DNA of 64,000 nt from Eucommia ulmoides (taxonomy: Eukaryota > Streptophyta > Magnoliopsida > Garryales > Eucommiaceae). Each line of letters begins with the position of its first letter. Position 1 is the first letter of the stretch. Under the pieces are notes generated by a model. That model was not told the origin of the DNA. It was given only the letters and a program-made list of their open reading frames with translations, and did no database searches. Both the position numbers and the translations under genes were made by a program. This document shows positions 12,401 through 27,400 of this stretch, piece by piece. Location: positions 41,020,501 through 41,084,500 of the forward strand of contig CM028328.1 of the NCBI GenBank assembly GCA_016647705.1, in the 5' to 3' direction.

Positions 12401-15400
12401 AACACCACATTCATGCATTCAAATTGTTGTTGCATAGCTTGCTACATGAAGAACGACTCCTCTCCTTCTTTGTTTGATATGTCGCCCCTAGAAGATATTT
12501 TTTTTTTTTTTGAAACTATAGAGAAATGTTGGAAGTAATTCCTCACAACACTCCTTCACGTGTTTGCACTCAAAGTATGTCATTCACACTCATGTTTTCA
12601 CTCATGCTTGTGTTTCACTCTTAATTTTTTTTTTTTTTCGAGATATTAGTCTCACACTCTTGCCTTTTTCCACTTGTAGTTTCCTCTTTTAGTCCTTTAT
12701 TGAAATTAACCAATCTCAATTAGAATTTCTTACAACAATTCACTTTACTAAGAATGAGATTTAAGAAAGGAAAAAATCGAAGAAGGTGAACATAAAGGAT
12801 AAGCTATAGATAATAGAATAGATTAAGAAGAAGGTAAATCTCAATTAAGTGCTGCTATTTTTTTCGTTCTCTTTTTCTTCTCCTCTTTTTTTTTTTTTTT
12901 TTTTAAATGATGATACAACAACTTTAAAACGAGATCTGACCAAACTGAAGATGCACAACAACTTAAAACTAGATCTGATCAGAATTGAAGATGCAATTCG
13001 GTCAAGGTGAAATTAAAGTAGAAAGGAATAGATATCAATCAATGAGAAGTACGGATAGATAAAATACGATTTTAGAACCTTGCTTTGGTTATCAAATGAT
13101 GCGAATCTCGCCAATAATTAGTGAGACCCGAAACTAATTTAGGGTTTCTTTGCTAAGATCGTCTCCAAAATTTAGATTTATAAACGAAAAAGAAGAACGC
13201 AAACCTTGACTCAACATTTATAAATGAAACGCGAACCGAAGATATAAAGTAACAAACCTCGACCCAATGATTATAATTGAATTACCAATCGAAGGTATAG
13301 AGTTTGAATGCTACAAGAAATTCTTGATAAGTTTTGGAAAGAGTTTTTTAAAGAACTCAAGAGAATACTCTCTCAAATGATATATTATTCGAAGTGTAAA
13401 GTGTTTTTCTCGTGGGATACACCTCTCTTAAATAGGCGGCCAAGACAAAAATAAAAGAAAACCCTAGGTATGTGTAATTGGGCAGCCAAGAACACATGAA
13501 GGAAAACCCTAGGCTGCCTTACACGCCTACTACAAGACAAAAAACAAAAAAAAGGGAAAACTTCCTATGGCCACTCTTGCCTTCTACGCCTACTTTAAAA
13601 AGGAAATTGTTAAAGGGGTAATTATATTTTTCCACTATTGTTTAGGGTTTTCCCATATTGTTTAGAATTTCTTGTATTGTTCCCTAACTACTATTATAAA
13701 TAGAGGGAGAGGTTAACACAATTGTTATGCTTTCTCATTCTTTTCGTATTCGTTTTTCTCTTTAGCATGGTATCAAGAGCAGGTTATGGGATCCTAATCC
13801 CGTAATACTGTTCAACCATAATTTTTTTTCCCCTTCCTCTTTAAAAAACAAAAAACGAAACTACTTTTCCAACCCACACATCCCTGTTGCTGTCGAAAAC
13901 CCTAGCTCGTCGCCATCTACCTACCACTCAGATCCAGCGTTGTCCAAGCCAGATCCCACTTCAACGTTACAGCTTCGACCTTCGCCATCGCCAATCGGCA
14001 ACCTTTGCCATCACAAATCTGACCTCTGCCGCAACCACTGTCCAATCTCGCTGAGCTTCGCTAATCATTACCGAACCTTCATCGATCACATATCACCACG
14101 CCGAACGGGTCTCTCAGCCCCAATCCGTGCGCCAATATAGTTCTTCGTCTAGATCCAGAACTTCGCAATCTCGTTTGAAGTGTCGTCGAACTCTTGCGAT
14201 ACAGTAGTCACCGTTGTAGCCGCCATCGTCCAAATCCGACGTCACCGCTGCCATCGTCAACCATGAGCTAAACTAGCTAAGTTCTCATTCTTTTTTTGTT
14301 TAAAAAATAAAAGAAAAAGAAATATGATTTAAGTTCTCATTCTTATATTATTTGTGGGGTTGTTTCCCTTGATCGTTATTGTTAGTTGTTGTATTGGATG
14401 TACTGTTCTATTCATTTAACAAGTTATTAATGTTGAGTGTGGCGCCTCAATTGTTACCCACTCCTAAGTTGAATGGGTCCAAAGTTGTATAAGTTGCCAT
14501 TACCAATCAAGGGAAAAGAGATGGTCGTAGTACTGGCTTTCGGGGTGGCCACAGTGACCATTGTCGTGGTCAACATCATCAATGCTTACTTTGTGGAAAG
14601 AAAAATCATATCCAAGATACTTGTTGGTCATTTTCCTAAGTATGCTCATGCGGAAACTTCTAATCAAGTTGCTCCCATTTCATCATCCAACTCTTCAACT
14701 CCCAAGGCCATTTCTGATGATATGTATGTTCAATTCCTCCAGTTTAAAGCGTCTACCCCTATTACTTCGCTAGCTCAACGAGGTAACCCTACTGCATATC
14801 TTTCTTTTCATCCCCTTCTACACCTTGGATCATAGACTCCGCTGCCACCGATCACATATTAGGTACCTCTTCTTTATTTACGCATATTTAGTCATCTCCC
14901 TCATTGTCTCCTGTTACTGTTGCCAATGGTTCCACCGTCCCTGTTCGTGGTATTGGCACTGTGGAATTTTCATCATCTTTCTCTTTATCCTCTATCTTGT
15001 ATATTCCCTCTTTTGCTTTTAATTTGATATAGGTTAGTAAGCTTACTCGACAACTTAATTGTTCCGTTTGCTTCTTTCCTGATTATGTCATTATCCAGGA
15101 TTTGAAAACATAGAAGACGATTAGTGTAAGGCGTGAGAAAAATGGTCTTTATTACTTTGACAATCACAACGCGACACCTGCTATCCTGCCCACTGCCTGT
15201 CCTGCTGTTGCATCTGCCCACCAAATTCATTGTCGCCTAGGTCATCTCTGTCTTGCCAATCTAGATACTTGTTCCTAGTTTATGTCATTTGCCCTCTTTA
15301 AATTGTGAGTCTTGTCAATTAGAAAAATATCATCGTACTTCATTTACTTCCCCAACGTAGTTTCGAGTATCAAGTTCTTTAAGTTTTAATTCATTCAGAC

Positions 15401-18400
15401 GTTTGAGGTCCTTCTCGTATTATCTCGACATTAGGTTTTCGTTATTTTGTCACATTTGTCAATGATTTCTTCAAGGTTACATGGCTATTTTTAATGAAAG
15501 ATCGTTCTGAATTGTTCTCCATTTTCTCTGCCGTCTATGCTGAAATTAAAACTCAATTTAATGTGACCGTACATATACTTCGTAGTGATAATGCTCGAGA
15601 ATATTTTTCTCAACCCTTTATTTCCTTTATGTTAGAGTCTGGCATACTGCATCAGTCTTCTTGTTCTTATACACCATAGCAAAATGGAGTTGCTGAGCAT
15701 AAAAATCAACATTTCCTAGAAGTGGCTCGAATTTTGATGTTTGACATGAATGTTCCCAAACTCTTCTGGGCAGATGCAGTTCTTACAGCTTACTTCTCGA
15801 TCAATAGAATGTCATCTTCTACCCTAAATGGCAAAGTTCCTTATTCTATTCTTTTTCCCTAATTACCCTGATTTGCTTTACCATCCCGTATCTTTGGATG
15901 TGTTTGCTTTGTCCACCAGTTAACTCCCGGTAAGAATAAGCTAATTCCTCGTGCCATAAAATGTGTCTTCTTTGGTTATTTTTGCACACAAAAGGGTTAT
16001 CGATGTTATAGTCATTCTTTACGTTGCTCTTTCGTCTGTGCAGATGTCACTTTCTTTGAGTCCATCCCTTATTTTTCTGCCACATCATCTAGGGATGATT
16101 TGGATGTCACCCTTCCTCTACCAATCCTTCCAGACCCAACACCATCTCCTTCCACTCCAGAACCTATCCCGCGTAGTCGTCTTTCACCACCTTTGCAGGT
16201 ATACTTTCGTCACCAGAAGGTAGCTTCCGCCATCGAGCCTATCGTCTCTGTGTCTTCATATCCTTCTCCAGTTCATCCATTTGCGTCTGACTTGGACATA
16301 CTCATTGCTGTCCGGAAGGGTAAGCACACGTACTCAACATCCTAATTTTGTCTCGTATGCACATATATCTCTTTCATATTCCTCTTTTGTTGCTTCTCTA
16401 TCTTCTGTTTCTATTCCTAAGTCTGTCACAGAGGCTCGCACTCACCTTGGTTGGGCGACCGCAATGAAAGAGGAAATGATAGCTTTACATTAGAATGGTA
16501 GTTGGGATCTTGTCTCGCTTCCGCCTGACAAAACAATAGTTGGATGTAATACACATTCAAAGTTCATTCGGATGGCACAATTGATCGACTCAAGACTCGT
16601 TTAGTTGCCAAAGGTTACACTAAAATATATCGTCTTGATTATTCTGAGATTTTTTCTCCTGTTGCCAAACTTGCTTCTGTTCGTTTGTTCATCTCTTTGG
16701 CTACTATCTTTCGTTGGCCATTGTATCAACTTGATATCAAGAATGCGTTCTTAAATGGCGATTTGACTGAAGAAGTATACATGGAGCAATCTCCTGGGTT
16801 TGTTACTCAGGGAGAGTCGAGTTTGGTATGTCGATTGAAGAAATCCATTTATGACCTCAAACAATCTCCTCGAGTATAGTTTGGGAGATTCAATGAAGTG
16901 GTCACCGAATTTGGTCTTCATCGTTGTGAAGTTGATCATTCTGTATTCTATAGGCACAGTAAAGTTGGGAGAATATTGTTGATTGTGTATGTGGATGACA
17001 TCGTGATTACCAAGGACGACCACTAGGGTATTCAGGAACTTAAAACATTTTTGCATAGCAAGTTTCAAACCAAAGATTTGGGTCAATTAAAGTATTTCTT
17101 GGGAATTAAAGTTACTCGATCAAGTCAAGGTATTTACCCGTGTCAGAGGAAATATGTTCTTGATCTGTTGAGTGAAACAAGAATGCTAAGAGATAAACCG
17201 ATTGATTCACCCATGGATCCAAACAGCAAACTATTGGCAGATCAAGGTGTATCACTGACAGATTCAGCACAATACAGACGGTTAGTTGGGAAATTGAACT
17301 TTTTGACGGTTACTAGACCATATATTTCCTTTGCTGTGAGTATTATCAGTCAGTTTTTGGATCATCCTACGACATATCATTGGGATGCAGTGATTCGTAT
17401 TCTTTGATATCTAAAAGGTTCTCCAAGATGTGGTTTATTATATCAGAACTTCGGTCACGCTCAAATTAAGGGATATACAGATGCAGATTGGGCCGGATCT
17501 CCCTCGGATAAGAAATCTACTACATGGTATTGTGTGTTTGTTAGAAATAATCTCGTTTCTTGGAAGAGTAAAAAGCAGACAGTTGTGGCCTGGTCAAGTG
17601 TAGAATTGGAATATAGGGCGATGACCCATATTAGTGAGTTACCTGGTTGAAACATTTGTTGCAAGAACTTGGATTTGAACACACTTCACTGATGGATCTG
17701 ATATGTGATAATCAAGCAGCACTTCACATTGCATCTAACATAATCTTCCATGAGAGGACAAAATACATTGAAGTTGATTGTCACTTCATTTGAGAAAAGG
17801 TATTGTAGAAGCAGATAAAAACTAAGCATGTAAAGTCAATTGATCCGTTAGCTGATTTATTTACTAAACCGTTAAAGGGTTCAAAGATAAAGTATATTTG
17901 TAACAAGTTAGGAGCATACAATATATATGCTCCAACTTGAGGGGAAGTGTTAAAGGGGTAATTATGTCTTTCCAGTATTATTTAGGGTTTTCTCATATTG
18001 TTTAGAGTTTCTTATATTATTCCTTAACTACTATTATAAATAGAGGGAGAGACTAACGCAATTGTTATGCCTTTTCATTCTTTTGGTATTCATTTCTCTT
18101 TAACAAAAACAAACTAATTGGCATTCATACCTTAAAAATCAGCAAATAAATGGCTTAAAATAAAAAGAAAGACTATAAATAATAATTAAACCCATTCAAA
18201 TTCATGCCTAAGCCCATTCAAATTGCCTTGATGAGATGGACTAAGCCTTGATCGTCATTTTTGCCTAATTTGGACTTCACCATTTTAGAATCAGGCCAAA
18301 TCTCTTGAATCAACCCATTAAGTACTTCTTTGATCTTACTCTAGTAATAGGCCCAACTAGAAGGTGCAATGGATCCTTTAATGGTGTTTATCCTTTAATG

Positions 18401-21400
18401 GTGTTTGTTGATTCTCATCGAGAAAGGATCATATACTAAAAACAAAAGAATTATGCAATGGAATATAAGAAATTTAAATCACAATTAATATCCAATTCCT
18501 CGAATTCAGATATAAACCATAGTTGTTAAAGGCTCTAGGCGCACCGAGGCGCACAAGGTGTCCCGGAGCCTAGGCGCTAGGCGCACGACGAGGCGCTAGC
18601 TACACTAGGCGCACGACATTTAAAAAAGTAAATAAATTAATATATAGCACTTTTATATTGCAAATCTAAAATCAAGAAGTAAAACTATGACTAAATTCCA
18701 ATTAGAAAATATAAAATATACTCGCAAGTAGCGCAAAACTCCAAATGGAAGTTTCTAAACATACACAAACAAAGAGCAAACAAAAATACAATCAACCAAA
18801 ATCTAAATAATCAAATATCATCGTCATCATCCACCAAAGCGAAGTCGTCTACATCTTCACCATTGGACCCGTGATCATCCCACTCACACTCTTCTTCTTC
18901 AGTTTCTTCTGAATTTGCTTCTTCCTCATCTAAATGGACTGTTGGAGTAGAAGAAGTTGCTACTTGCTTATTTCTAGCATACACCCTTGGAGTCGATTTC
19001 GATCTAGAATTATATCGACTCTCTTCTACTCCAGCAGCAATAGCTACATTTGCCCATGTTAATCCATCTTCTTCATCATGCACATACTCATCATCGAGCT
19101 CCCTATCAGAAGCTCTATCAACTCGACCAATTAACCACTCATTGCTATCATCAATATCAGTCAACGAGATAGGATTAATGACGTCGCGTGCTTGATATCG
19201 ACGAATCAATGCTCTATTATATTTCACATACACCAAATCATTTAATCGCTTTTGCGCTAACTTATTTCTCTTCTTGCTGTGAATCTGCAATAATTTATGT
19301 GCAATAAATCAAAAGATCATTATTTAAGGGGATTATATTTGATAACTTTTAAATAAATTCAAATTAAAAAAACAAAAACAAAAAACTTGTTAAAAAACAC
19401 TCCAATTTCTTGCGCAACCGGATGCACTACATGTAAGATTAAGGATTTTTATTGCAAACGCTTGCAAGTTAGGTGTCAAACCACCGTATGAGGTCCACCA
19501 GTCGACTGTAAAATATAATTACTAATTTAGAATCATTAAATTAAAGCAATAAGATGACAAAAATTAAAACAAAAAATTGACTAGCTGACTTTGTGCTCCT
19601 ATGTCTGATGGCCATAGGCATCCCAAAGAGGCCTTCGGATTTCTTATACTTGTCCAATTCCACCGAAATTTTATCTTGTGCAGCAATAGTTGGAACCAAC
19701 CTCAGAAGATAATCATAGAAGCCTTTTATAACTTTCTCGTCTTGATGAATGTTTCTGTTTCCATGAAAGTATTCCGGATTCAGAAAGTGACCAGCTGCAT
19801 GCAGAGGACGATGAAGTTGGATATTCCATCGACGATCGATAATTTAAAAAATTTCACTATACCTTAAGACCAAAAACGACATTTTGCCAAAAGGTCGTCA
19901 TTAGTACAATGTCTTTTGTCCTTTTACCTTGTTGCTTCTTCACCTATTTGCTAGTGGTCCATTCATCCGAAATGAACATCTTCCTCAAGTTTTTCCTTTC
20001 TTGATGAAGTCTAGACAACGTGATAAAAGTGGTAGCAAATCGAGTTTTAACCGGCCTTAGCAATTCTTTTTAATGAGTGAATCTTTTCATCATGTTAACT
20101 ACACCGGGGCGGTTATAAATGTAACCATTTAGAAATACCGCTTTCACAAAGGTTTGATTCATGTTTGGCAACTTGAAAATGTCTTCTAATATCAAATCCA
20201 AACAGTGGGCAGCACATGATGTCCAATATAAATGTTGGTATTTCACCTCCAACAACCTCCCTACAAAGAATAAAAAATAATACTTAATTGCTAATAAATT
20301 CGAAAAATATATATTCTAATTAAAATATAATTATTAGAAATTAATATTTAAACTTACCGACCATGACATTAGAAGAGGCACTAAGTAGCTCAAACATCTT
20401 CTCTCTAGTCTTCGCATAAGCGGAAACATCAACGGATTCAATAAAAACACTTCCTCGAGGACTATTAACCAAGAAATTAATGAGAGTCCTCTCTCGCTTG
20501 TCTTTCCAACCATTCACCATAATCGAGCATCCATGGGTTTCACGTTCTTCCTTGTGCTTTTCAAGCAGTTCGTTTGTCTTCTGCACCTCCTTCTTTAATA
20601 GAGGAACTCTAACCTCATGGTATGAAAAGGCGCTTTCATACCGGGACCATATTGTCCGATACCCTCAATCATCGCTTGAAAACTATCATATTTGACTGCA
20701 TTAAATGAAATTCCCGCATCGTACATCTCAAAATGAGTGTACATGCTCTGGACCTTAACTCTTTCTTCGCAAGATCATTATCATCCAATTTAGTCTGCTT
20801 CCCTTTCCCCTTTCGTTTTTTCACAACCGTTTCTGGATTGGGAGTGTAATACAAATCCAAAGGTCGTTTTTGCTTTGGCCTTTTTGGAACGAATGTATTT
20901 GAATTTCTGCCCGAATGTGTTTGTCTTTTCAGGGATGTCACATCTCGAACATCATCCTCATCCTCATCCTCACTTCCGGCCTCGTAGTCATCAAAATCCG
21001 GAAGCAAATTAACTTGATCTTTTTCCTTCTTCTTCTTGGACATGTAGTCTTGGATTTCATCTCTCACGTGAGATGGACATTTTTTGCAAGCGGTGACATT
21101 TCTATATCCACCAACGATGTGTTGTTTAGCCCGATATATACCTCATTTCGTCACTTTTTTACAATAATTGCATGTGACCGCATTTTTGTCTTGTGGATTC
21201 GCCAAATACGCATGGCTCCACGCGGGGTCCCTTGATCCCTCACTAGCCATTTAATTTGTCCTTAACTCCTAACAAACAATTAAACGAACAAATAATAACA
21301 AAAATAAACTAAATGAATAATTAAACAATTATTTTATAAACAATTAACATAAACATAAACATAGATCATCAAAAATCAGAAACAGAAAATTAGAACAGAT

Positions 21401-24400
21401 TTTACAGATGAAACATAAAACAAACAGACAAATAATAAATAAAATAACTAATTAAGTAATTATATAAATAAAATAAATAAACCATAAATAATTAAATAAT
21501 TAATTAATTAAGTAAAATAGTAAATAAATAAATAAATAAACATTACCTCTGCTCCAACGACTGACCTAGACGACGAACAGCAAAGGAGAAAACGAAGTAG
21601 CAGCAGCAGCCGGAGGAGAAATCGAACAGCGAAGGAGAAATCGACGAAGGAGTAGCAATCGGAGCAGCAGCAAAGGAGAAATCGACGAGGAAGCAACGAG
21701 CTGCAGCAGTCGAAGGAGCAGCAACAACAATGAGCGACAAAATCGAAGGAGAAATCGAAGGAAATAGAAGGAAATCGAAGTGCGATTCTATTTTGGAAAT
21801 CGATGTGATTCTGTTCAAGTCTCAATCAAGGCCGATTGTGCTCAAGTAAGGGCTCTGGGTATTTATTGGGGACTTGGGCTAGGGCCGCTAGGACTAATTC
21901 GAGAGTCCATCAAGGCCACGATGGAAAAAAATGCCTTGCCCACCACAGGCGCACCTCCGGCGACGCAAGCGACTCTCGCCCAGGCAGTAAAAGCGATCGC
22001 TTCTTGTACCTTCATCGCCTAGACCTGAGCGAAGCGCAGGACCTGCGACTTGAGGAGCCTTGCAACTAGGCGAGCACCTGGGCGCGACTTTGACAACTAT
22101 GGATATAACTGTATTAACATTAAAACGATAAACAAAGAAAATATTAAATTGCATTTAATATAATAGTTACCTATTCCGACGTTCAGCATCGAATCTGGTA
22201 GTTCCCGAGACGTGATCTAAGTAGACTCTTTTGAGAGCGTCCGAACACGAAAATTATCGTCACAAGAGATTTGATTCTCTCAAGAGTAATACAAATGTCT
22301 CACCTTTAAGAATATTCACACAGAGCATCTCTGAAAGAAAAGTGTTGAGATTTTTAAGATGTGATCTATTCCCAAGACTCTAGAATAACTCTGATTTGAA
22401 TATAGGAGATAGTAAGATTCATATCAGTAAATGTATGAGGAAAACAAAAACTCACTAACACAACCAAAAATTGGCTATGGCTGAAAATTAAAAGGGGGAG
22501 CCAAAATTCACAAGGTGGGCGGCCATATGGGGTGTTCCACCTTATAAAGATTGTTCAGGGTTCAAAACCTTGAACTTCTTAAGTTCAACTATATTTTTCG
22601 TATTTGCACTTTGACCCCCGAACTTCTTAAGTTCAAATTTATTACCTATTTCTTTTTCAAGGACTTTTGTAACATAAATTCTCTATTGTGTATAACTCAT
22701 TAAGTTTGTTAAAGTAAAAGAGTGATATAAAAAGAACGAGAAGGCTTAACCATTGTGGTAGCCTATCCCTCTATTATATAGAAAACGAAGAAATAATACA
22801 GCAAATCTTAAACCGTACTCGAAACCTGAAATAATGCAGGAAAGACAAAAATACCCTTTTAACACTCCCCCTCAAGTTGGAGCATATATATTGTATGCTC
22901 CTAACTTGTTACAAATGTACTTTATCCTTGAGCTCCCCAGCGGTTTAGTAAACAAATCAGCAAACTGATCAACTGACTTTACATATTTTGTCTCAATCTG
23001 CTTCTACAATACTTTTTCTCGAATGAAGTGACAATCAACTTCAATATGTTTTGTCCTCTCATGGAAGACGGGGTTGGATGTAATGTGAAGTACCGCTTGA
23101 TTATCACATTCCAGATCCATTGGTGAAGAGTGTTCGAATCCGAGTTCTTCCAACAAATGTTTCAACCAAGTTAGCTCACAAGTAGTGTGGGGCTTCGCCC
23201 TGTATTCCGATTCTGCACTTAACCGCACCACAACTGTCTGTTTTTTACTCTTCCAAGAAACGAGATTACCTCCAACAAATACACAATACCCAGTAGTGGA
23301 CTTTCTATCCTGGGGAGATTCGGCCCAATCTGCATCTGTATATCCCTTAATTTGAGCATGACCGAAGTTTTGGTACAACAAACCACATCCGTGAGAACCT
23401 TTCAGATATCGAAGAATACGAATTACTGCATCCAGTGATACGTCGTGGGACGATCGAAGAACAGGCTGATAACGCTCACAATAAAGGAAATATCTAGTCT
23501 AGTAACTGTCAAATAGTTCAACTTCCCAATTAACCATTTGTCTTGTCCTGAATCTGTCAATGGTACACCTTAATTTGCTAATAGTTTACTGTTTGGATCC
23601 ATATGTGAATCAATTGGTTTAGCTCTTAGCATTCCTATTTCACTTAACAAATCAAGAACATATTTCCTCTGACACAGGTAAATACCTTGACTTGATCGAG
23701 CAGCTTCAATCCCCAAGAAATACTTCAATTGACCAAAATCTTTAGTTTGAAACTTGTCATGCAAAAACGTTTTGAGTTTTTGAATATCCTGGTGGTCGTC
23801 CCCGGTAATCACGATGTCATCCACATACACAATTAATAATATTCTCCCGACTTTACTGTGCCTGTAAAACACAAAATGATCGACTCCACAACGACAAAGA
23901 CCAAATTCAGTGACCACTTCACTAAATCTCCCAAACCATGCTCGAGGAGATTGTTTGAGGTCATAAATGAATTTCTTCAAGCGACATACCAAACCAGACT
24001 CCCCCTGAGCAACAAATCCAGGAGGTTGCTCCATGAACATTTCCTCAGTCAAATCGTCATTTAAGAATGCATTCTTGATATCATGTTGATGCAATGGCCA
24101 ACGAAAAGTGGCAGCCAAAGAGATGAACAAGCGAACAGAAGCAAGTTTGGCAACGGGAGAAAAGGTCTCAGAATAATCAAGACCATATACCTGAGTGTAA
24201 CTTTTGTCAACTAAACGAGCCTTGAGTCGATCAATGGTGCCATCCGGATGAACTTTGACTGTGTATACCCATTTACATCCAATTATTGTTTTGTCAGGCG
24301 GAAGCGAGACAAGATCCCAACTACCATTCTGATGTAAAGCTAGCATTTCCTCTTCTATTGTGGTCGTCCAACCAGGGTGATGGAGAGCCTCTGTGACAGA

Positions 24401-27400
24401 CTTAGGAATAGAAACAGATGATAGAGAAGTAACAAAAGAGGAATATGAAGGAGATAAATGTGCATACGAGACAAAATTAAAGAAGATAGGATGTTGAGTA
24501 CAAGTGCGCTTACCCTTCCGAACACCAATGGGTATGTCCAAGTTAGACACGGATTCATGAACTGGAGAAGAATCTGAAGACACAGAGACGATTGGCTCAA
24601 CGGCGGGAACTACCTTCTGGCGACGAGTGTATACATGTAAAGGCGGTGAACGACGATTAGGCGGGACAAGTTCGGGAGCGAAAGAAGATGGTGTCAGGTC
24701 TGGGAGGCTTGGTAAAGGAAGGGTGACATCCAGATCATCCCGAGAGGATAGGTCAGAAAAGTAAGGGCTGGACTCAAAAAATGTGACATCTGCACAGATG
24801 AAAGAGCGACGTAAAGAAGGATTATAACATCGATAACCCTTTTGTGTGCGAGAATAACCAAGGAAAACACATTTTATGGCACGAGGATCTAACTTATCCT
24901 TGCCATGAGTCAACTGGTGGACAAAACAGACACATCCAAAGATACGGGGAGGTAAAGCAAACTAGGGTGATCGGAGAAAAAGAATAGAATGAGGGACGTC
25001 CCAAGGGTAGAAGATGGCATTCTATTAATCAAGAAGTAAGCTGTAAGAACTGCATCTGCCCAGAAGTGTTTGGGAACATTCATCTCAAATATCAGAGTTC
25101 GAGCCACTTCTAAGAGATGTCGATTCTTGCGCTCAGCGACTCCATTTTGCTGCGGTGTGTCAGGACAAGAAGACTGATGCAGTATACTAGACTGTGACAT
25201 GAATAAAGTAAAGGGTTGAGAAAAATATTCTCGAATATTGTCACTACGAAGTATACGCACGGGTACATTAAATTGAGTTTTAATTTCAGCACAAAAGGCA
25301 GAAAAATGGAGAACAATTCAGAACGATCTTTCATTAAATAGAGTCATGTAACCCGAGAGAAATCATCGACAAACGTGACAAAATAATGGAAGCCAAGTGT
25401 AGAGGCAATACGAGAAGGACCCCAAACGTCTGAATGAACTAAACTGAAAAGACTCGATGCACGAAACTAAGTGGGGGAAGTAAATGAAGTGCGATGATGT
25501 TTTCCCAACTGACAAGACTCACAATCTAAGGAGGACAAATGACGTAACCTAGGAACAAGTATCTTTAGATTGGCAAGACAGGGATGGCCTAGGCAACAAT
25601 GAATTTGGTGGGCAGATGCAATGGCAGGGCAGGTAGTGGGCGGGATAACAGGTGTCTCGGCGTGATTGTGGAAGTAATAAAGGTCATTTTTCTCACGCCC
25701 TACGCCAATTGTCTTCTGTATTTTCAAATCCTGGATAATAAAAGAATCAAGAAAGAAACAAACAGAACACTGAAGTTGTTGAGTAAGCTTACTAACTGAT
25801 ATCAAATTAGAAGTAAATGAGGGAATATACAACACAGAGGATAAAGAAAAAGATGGTAAAAGTTCCACAGTGTCAATACCACGAACAGAGATAGTGGAAC
25901 CATCAACAACAGTAATAGGAGACAATGAGAGAGATGACTGAATATGCGTAAATAGAGAAGATGTACGTAACATGTGATCGGTGGCAACGGAGTCTATGAT
26001 CCAAGGTATAGAAGTGGAATGATGAAAAGAAAGACATGCAATAGGGTTATCTCGTTGAGCTAGCGAAGTAATGGGGGTAGATGTCTACTTGGACGACTTA
26101 AACTGGAGGAACTGAACATACTCATCATCAGAAATTGTCTTGGGAGTTGAAGAGTTGGATGCGGAAACGGGAGCAACTTGATTATTAGTGGCCACATGAA
26201 CATACTTAGGAGAACGACCAACTTTGTACCAACAAGTATCTTGGGTATGGTTTTCCTTGCCACAAAATGAGCAACCGATGATGTTGACTACGATAATGGC
26301 CATCTCGGCCACCCCGAAATTCATTACTACGACTTCCTCAGTCACCTTGTTTTCCTTGATCGGGAAGAACTTGTACAACTTTGAACCATAGTAAATGATT
26401 GGTCTTCATCAACTTGCTGGTTGTTAACGATTGGGGGGTAGCCATCGACGTTAGTTCCCTCCAATACAACAACAAATACGAAACAACTTGTCAAGGGAAG
26501 CAAACCAACAACACGAACAACTGTTGGGCTTAAATGAAGACCATTATAAGCAAAACAATACTCACGAATATCCGGGACATTAGATTTAGTCCAGAATACT
26601 GTTGTAAAGCTGGAAAAACGAACAAATTCACGAACAGAACCATTGGGCACCCGTAGGAGCTCGACAGAAGCAGCAGCGGCGAAGGGGCGAAGGCCCTGAG
26701 TCTGAAGACAGAGAAATCGACGGCCGGCAAAGGTCCGCGAAGGCCCGGCAAGGGTCGGCAAAGGTCCGATGAGGGTCGGCGAATTGCGACGAAGTGCCGA
26801 TGATGGTTGGCGAGGTTTAGGAACTGCGTGCTAGGGTTGCGGTGGCTGGGAAAGGTGGGTTCGACAACGATGATGGCTTGGAATGGCCTGGGCGACGGTC
26901 GGCGAGGCTCGAAATAGCCTGGGCGATTGTGGTGAGGCGCGGATCTAAGTGTTGAGCGGCGGCGGCGAGGGCTTGTGGGCTGCTAGGGTTTCAATTTTTT
27001 TTTTTTTTTATTTTTTATTTTTTTTTCGCTTATGAACAATAGGTAGGGGAAAAGAAGAGAAAAAAAAAATAGTTTGAACAGATTTATGGAATCAATCTCC
27101 CATAATCTGCTTTAGATACCATGTTAAAGTAAAATGGTGATGTGAAAAGAACGAGAAGGCTTAATCCATTGTGATAGCCTATCCCTCTATTTATATAGAA
27201 AACGAAGAAATAATACAACAAACTCTAAACTGTACTCCAAACCTTAAATAATACAAGAAAGACAGAAATACCCTTTTAACAAAGTTCATATTAAAAGTTG
27301 GATGGAAAAATTATTTATTTTAATTACTTAATTAATTTACTAATCAATTAATCCATACAAAATAGAACAATTCCACTTTTCCTTTCCGGAAGAAAAGATT

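Larger units (their letters stand above)
22707..27281 (-). mobile_element. Copia C: complete Copia retrotransposon, 4,575 bp, perfect target duplication
   Basis: LTRs are 22707-22864 (158 bp, 3' LTR) and 27122-27281 (160 bp, 5' LTR), and both begin TGTTAAA and end AACA when read on the minus strand. AAGTT flanks both sides (22702-22706 and 27282-27286). The polypurine tract is the reverse of CTCCCCCTCAAGTTGG (22865-22880), and the primer site is TGGTATCTAAAGCAG on the minus strand ending near 27107. It belongs to the same short-LTR family as Copia A and B and is the best preserved of them. Confidence 0.96.

Noticed and set aside
13940-14140. Small + frame downstream of the Copia B 5' LTR
   Set aside because: It lies in the untranslated leader between primer site and gag, and the corresponding leader of Copia A has no matching frame.
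18535-18617. Possible CpG island or tRNA-like GC-rich segment
   Set aside because: It is the subterminal repeat block of the hAT element, matched at the other end. No tRNA cloverleaf can be drawn.
21508-21825. Cys/Phe/Ser-rich minus-strand frames near the hAT 5' end
   Set aside because: Produced by a GCAGCAGC/GAAGGAG-rich stretch inside the element. Two frames overlap with equal length and neither resembles a transposase domain.
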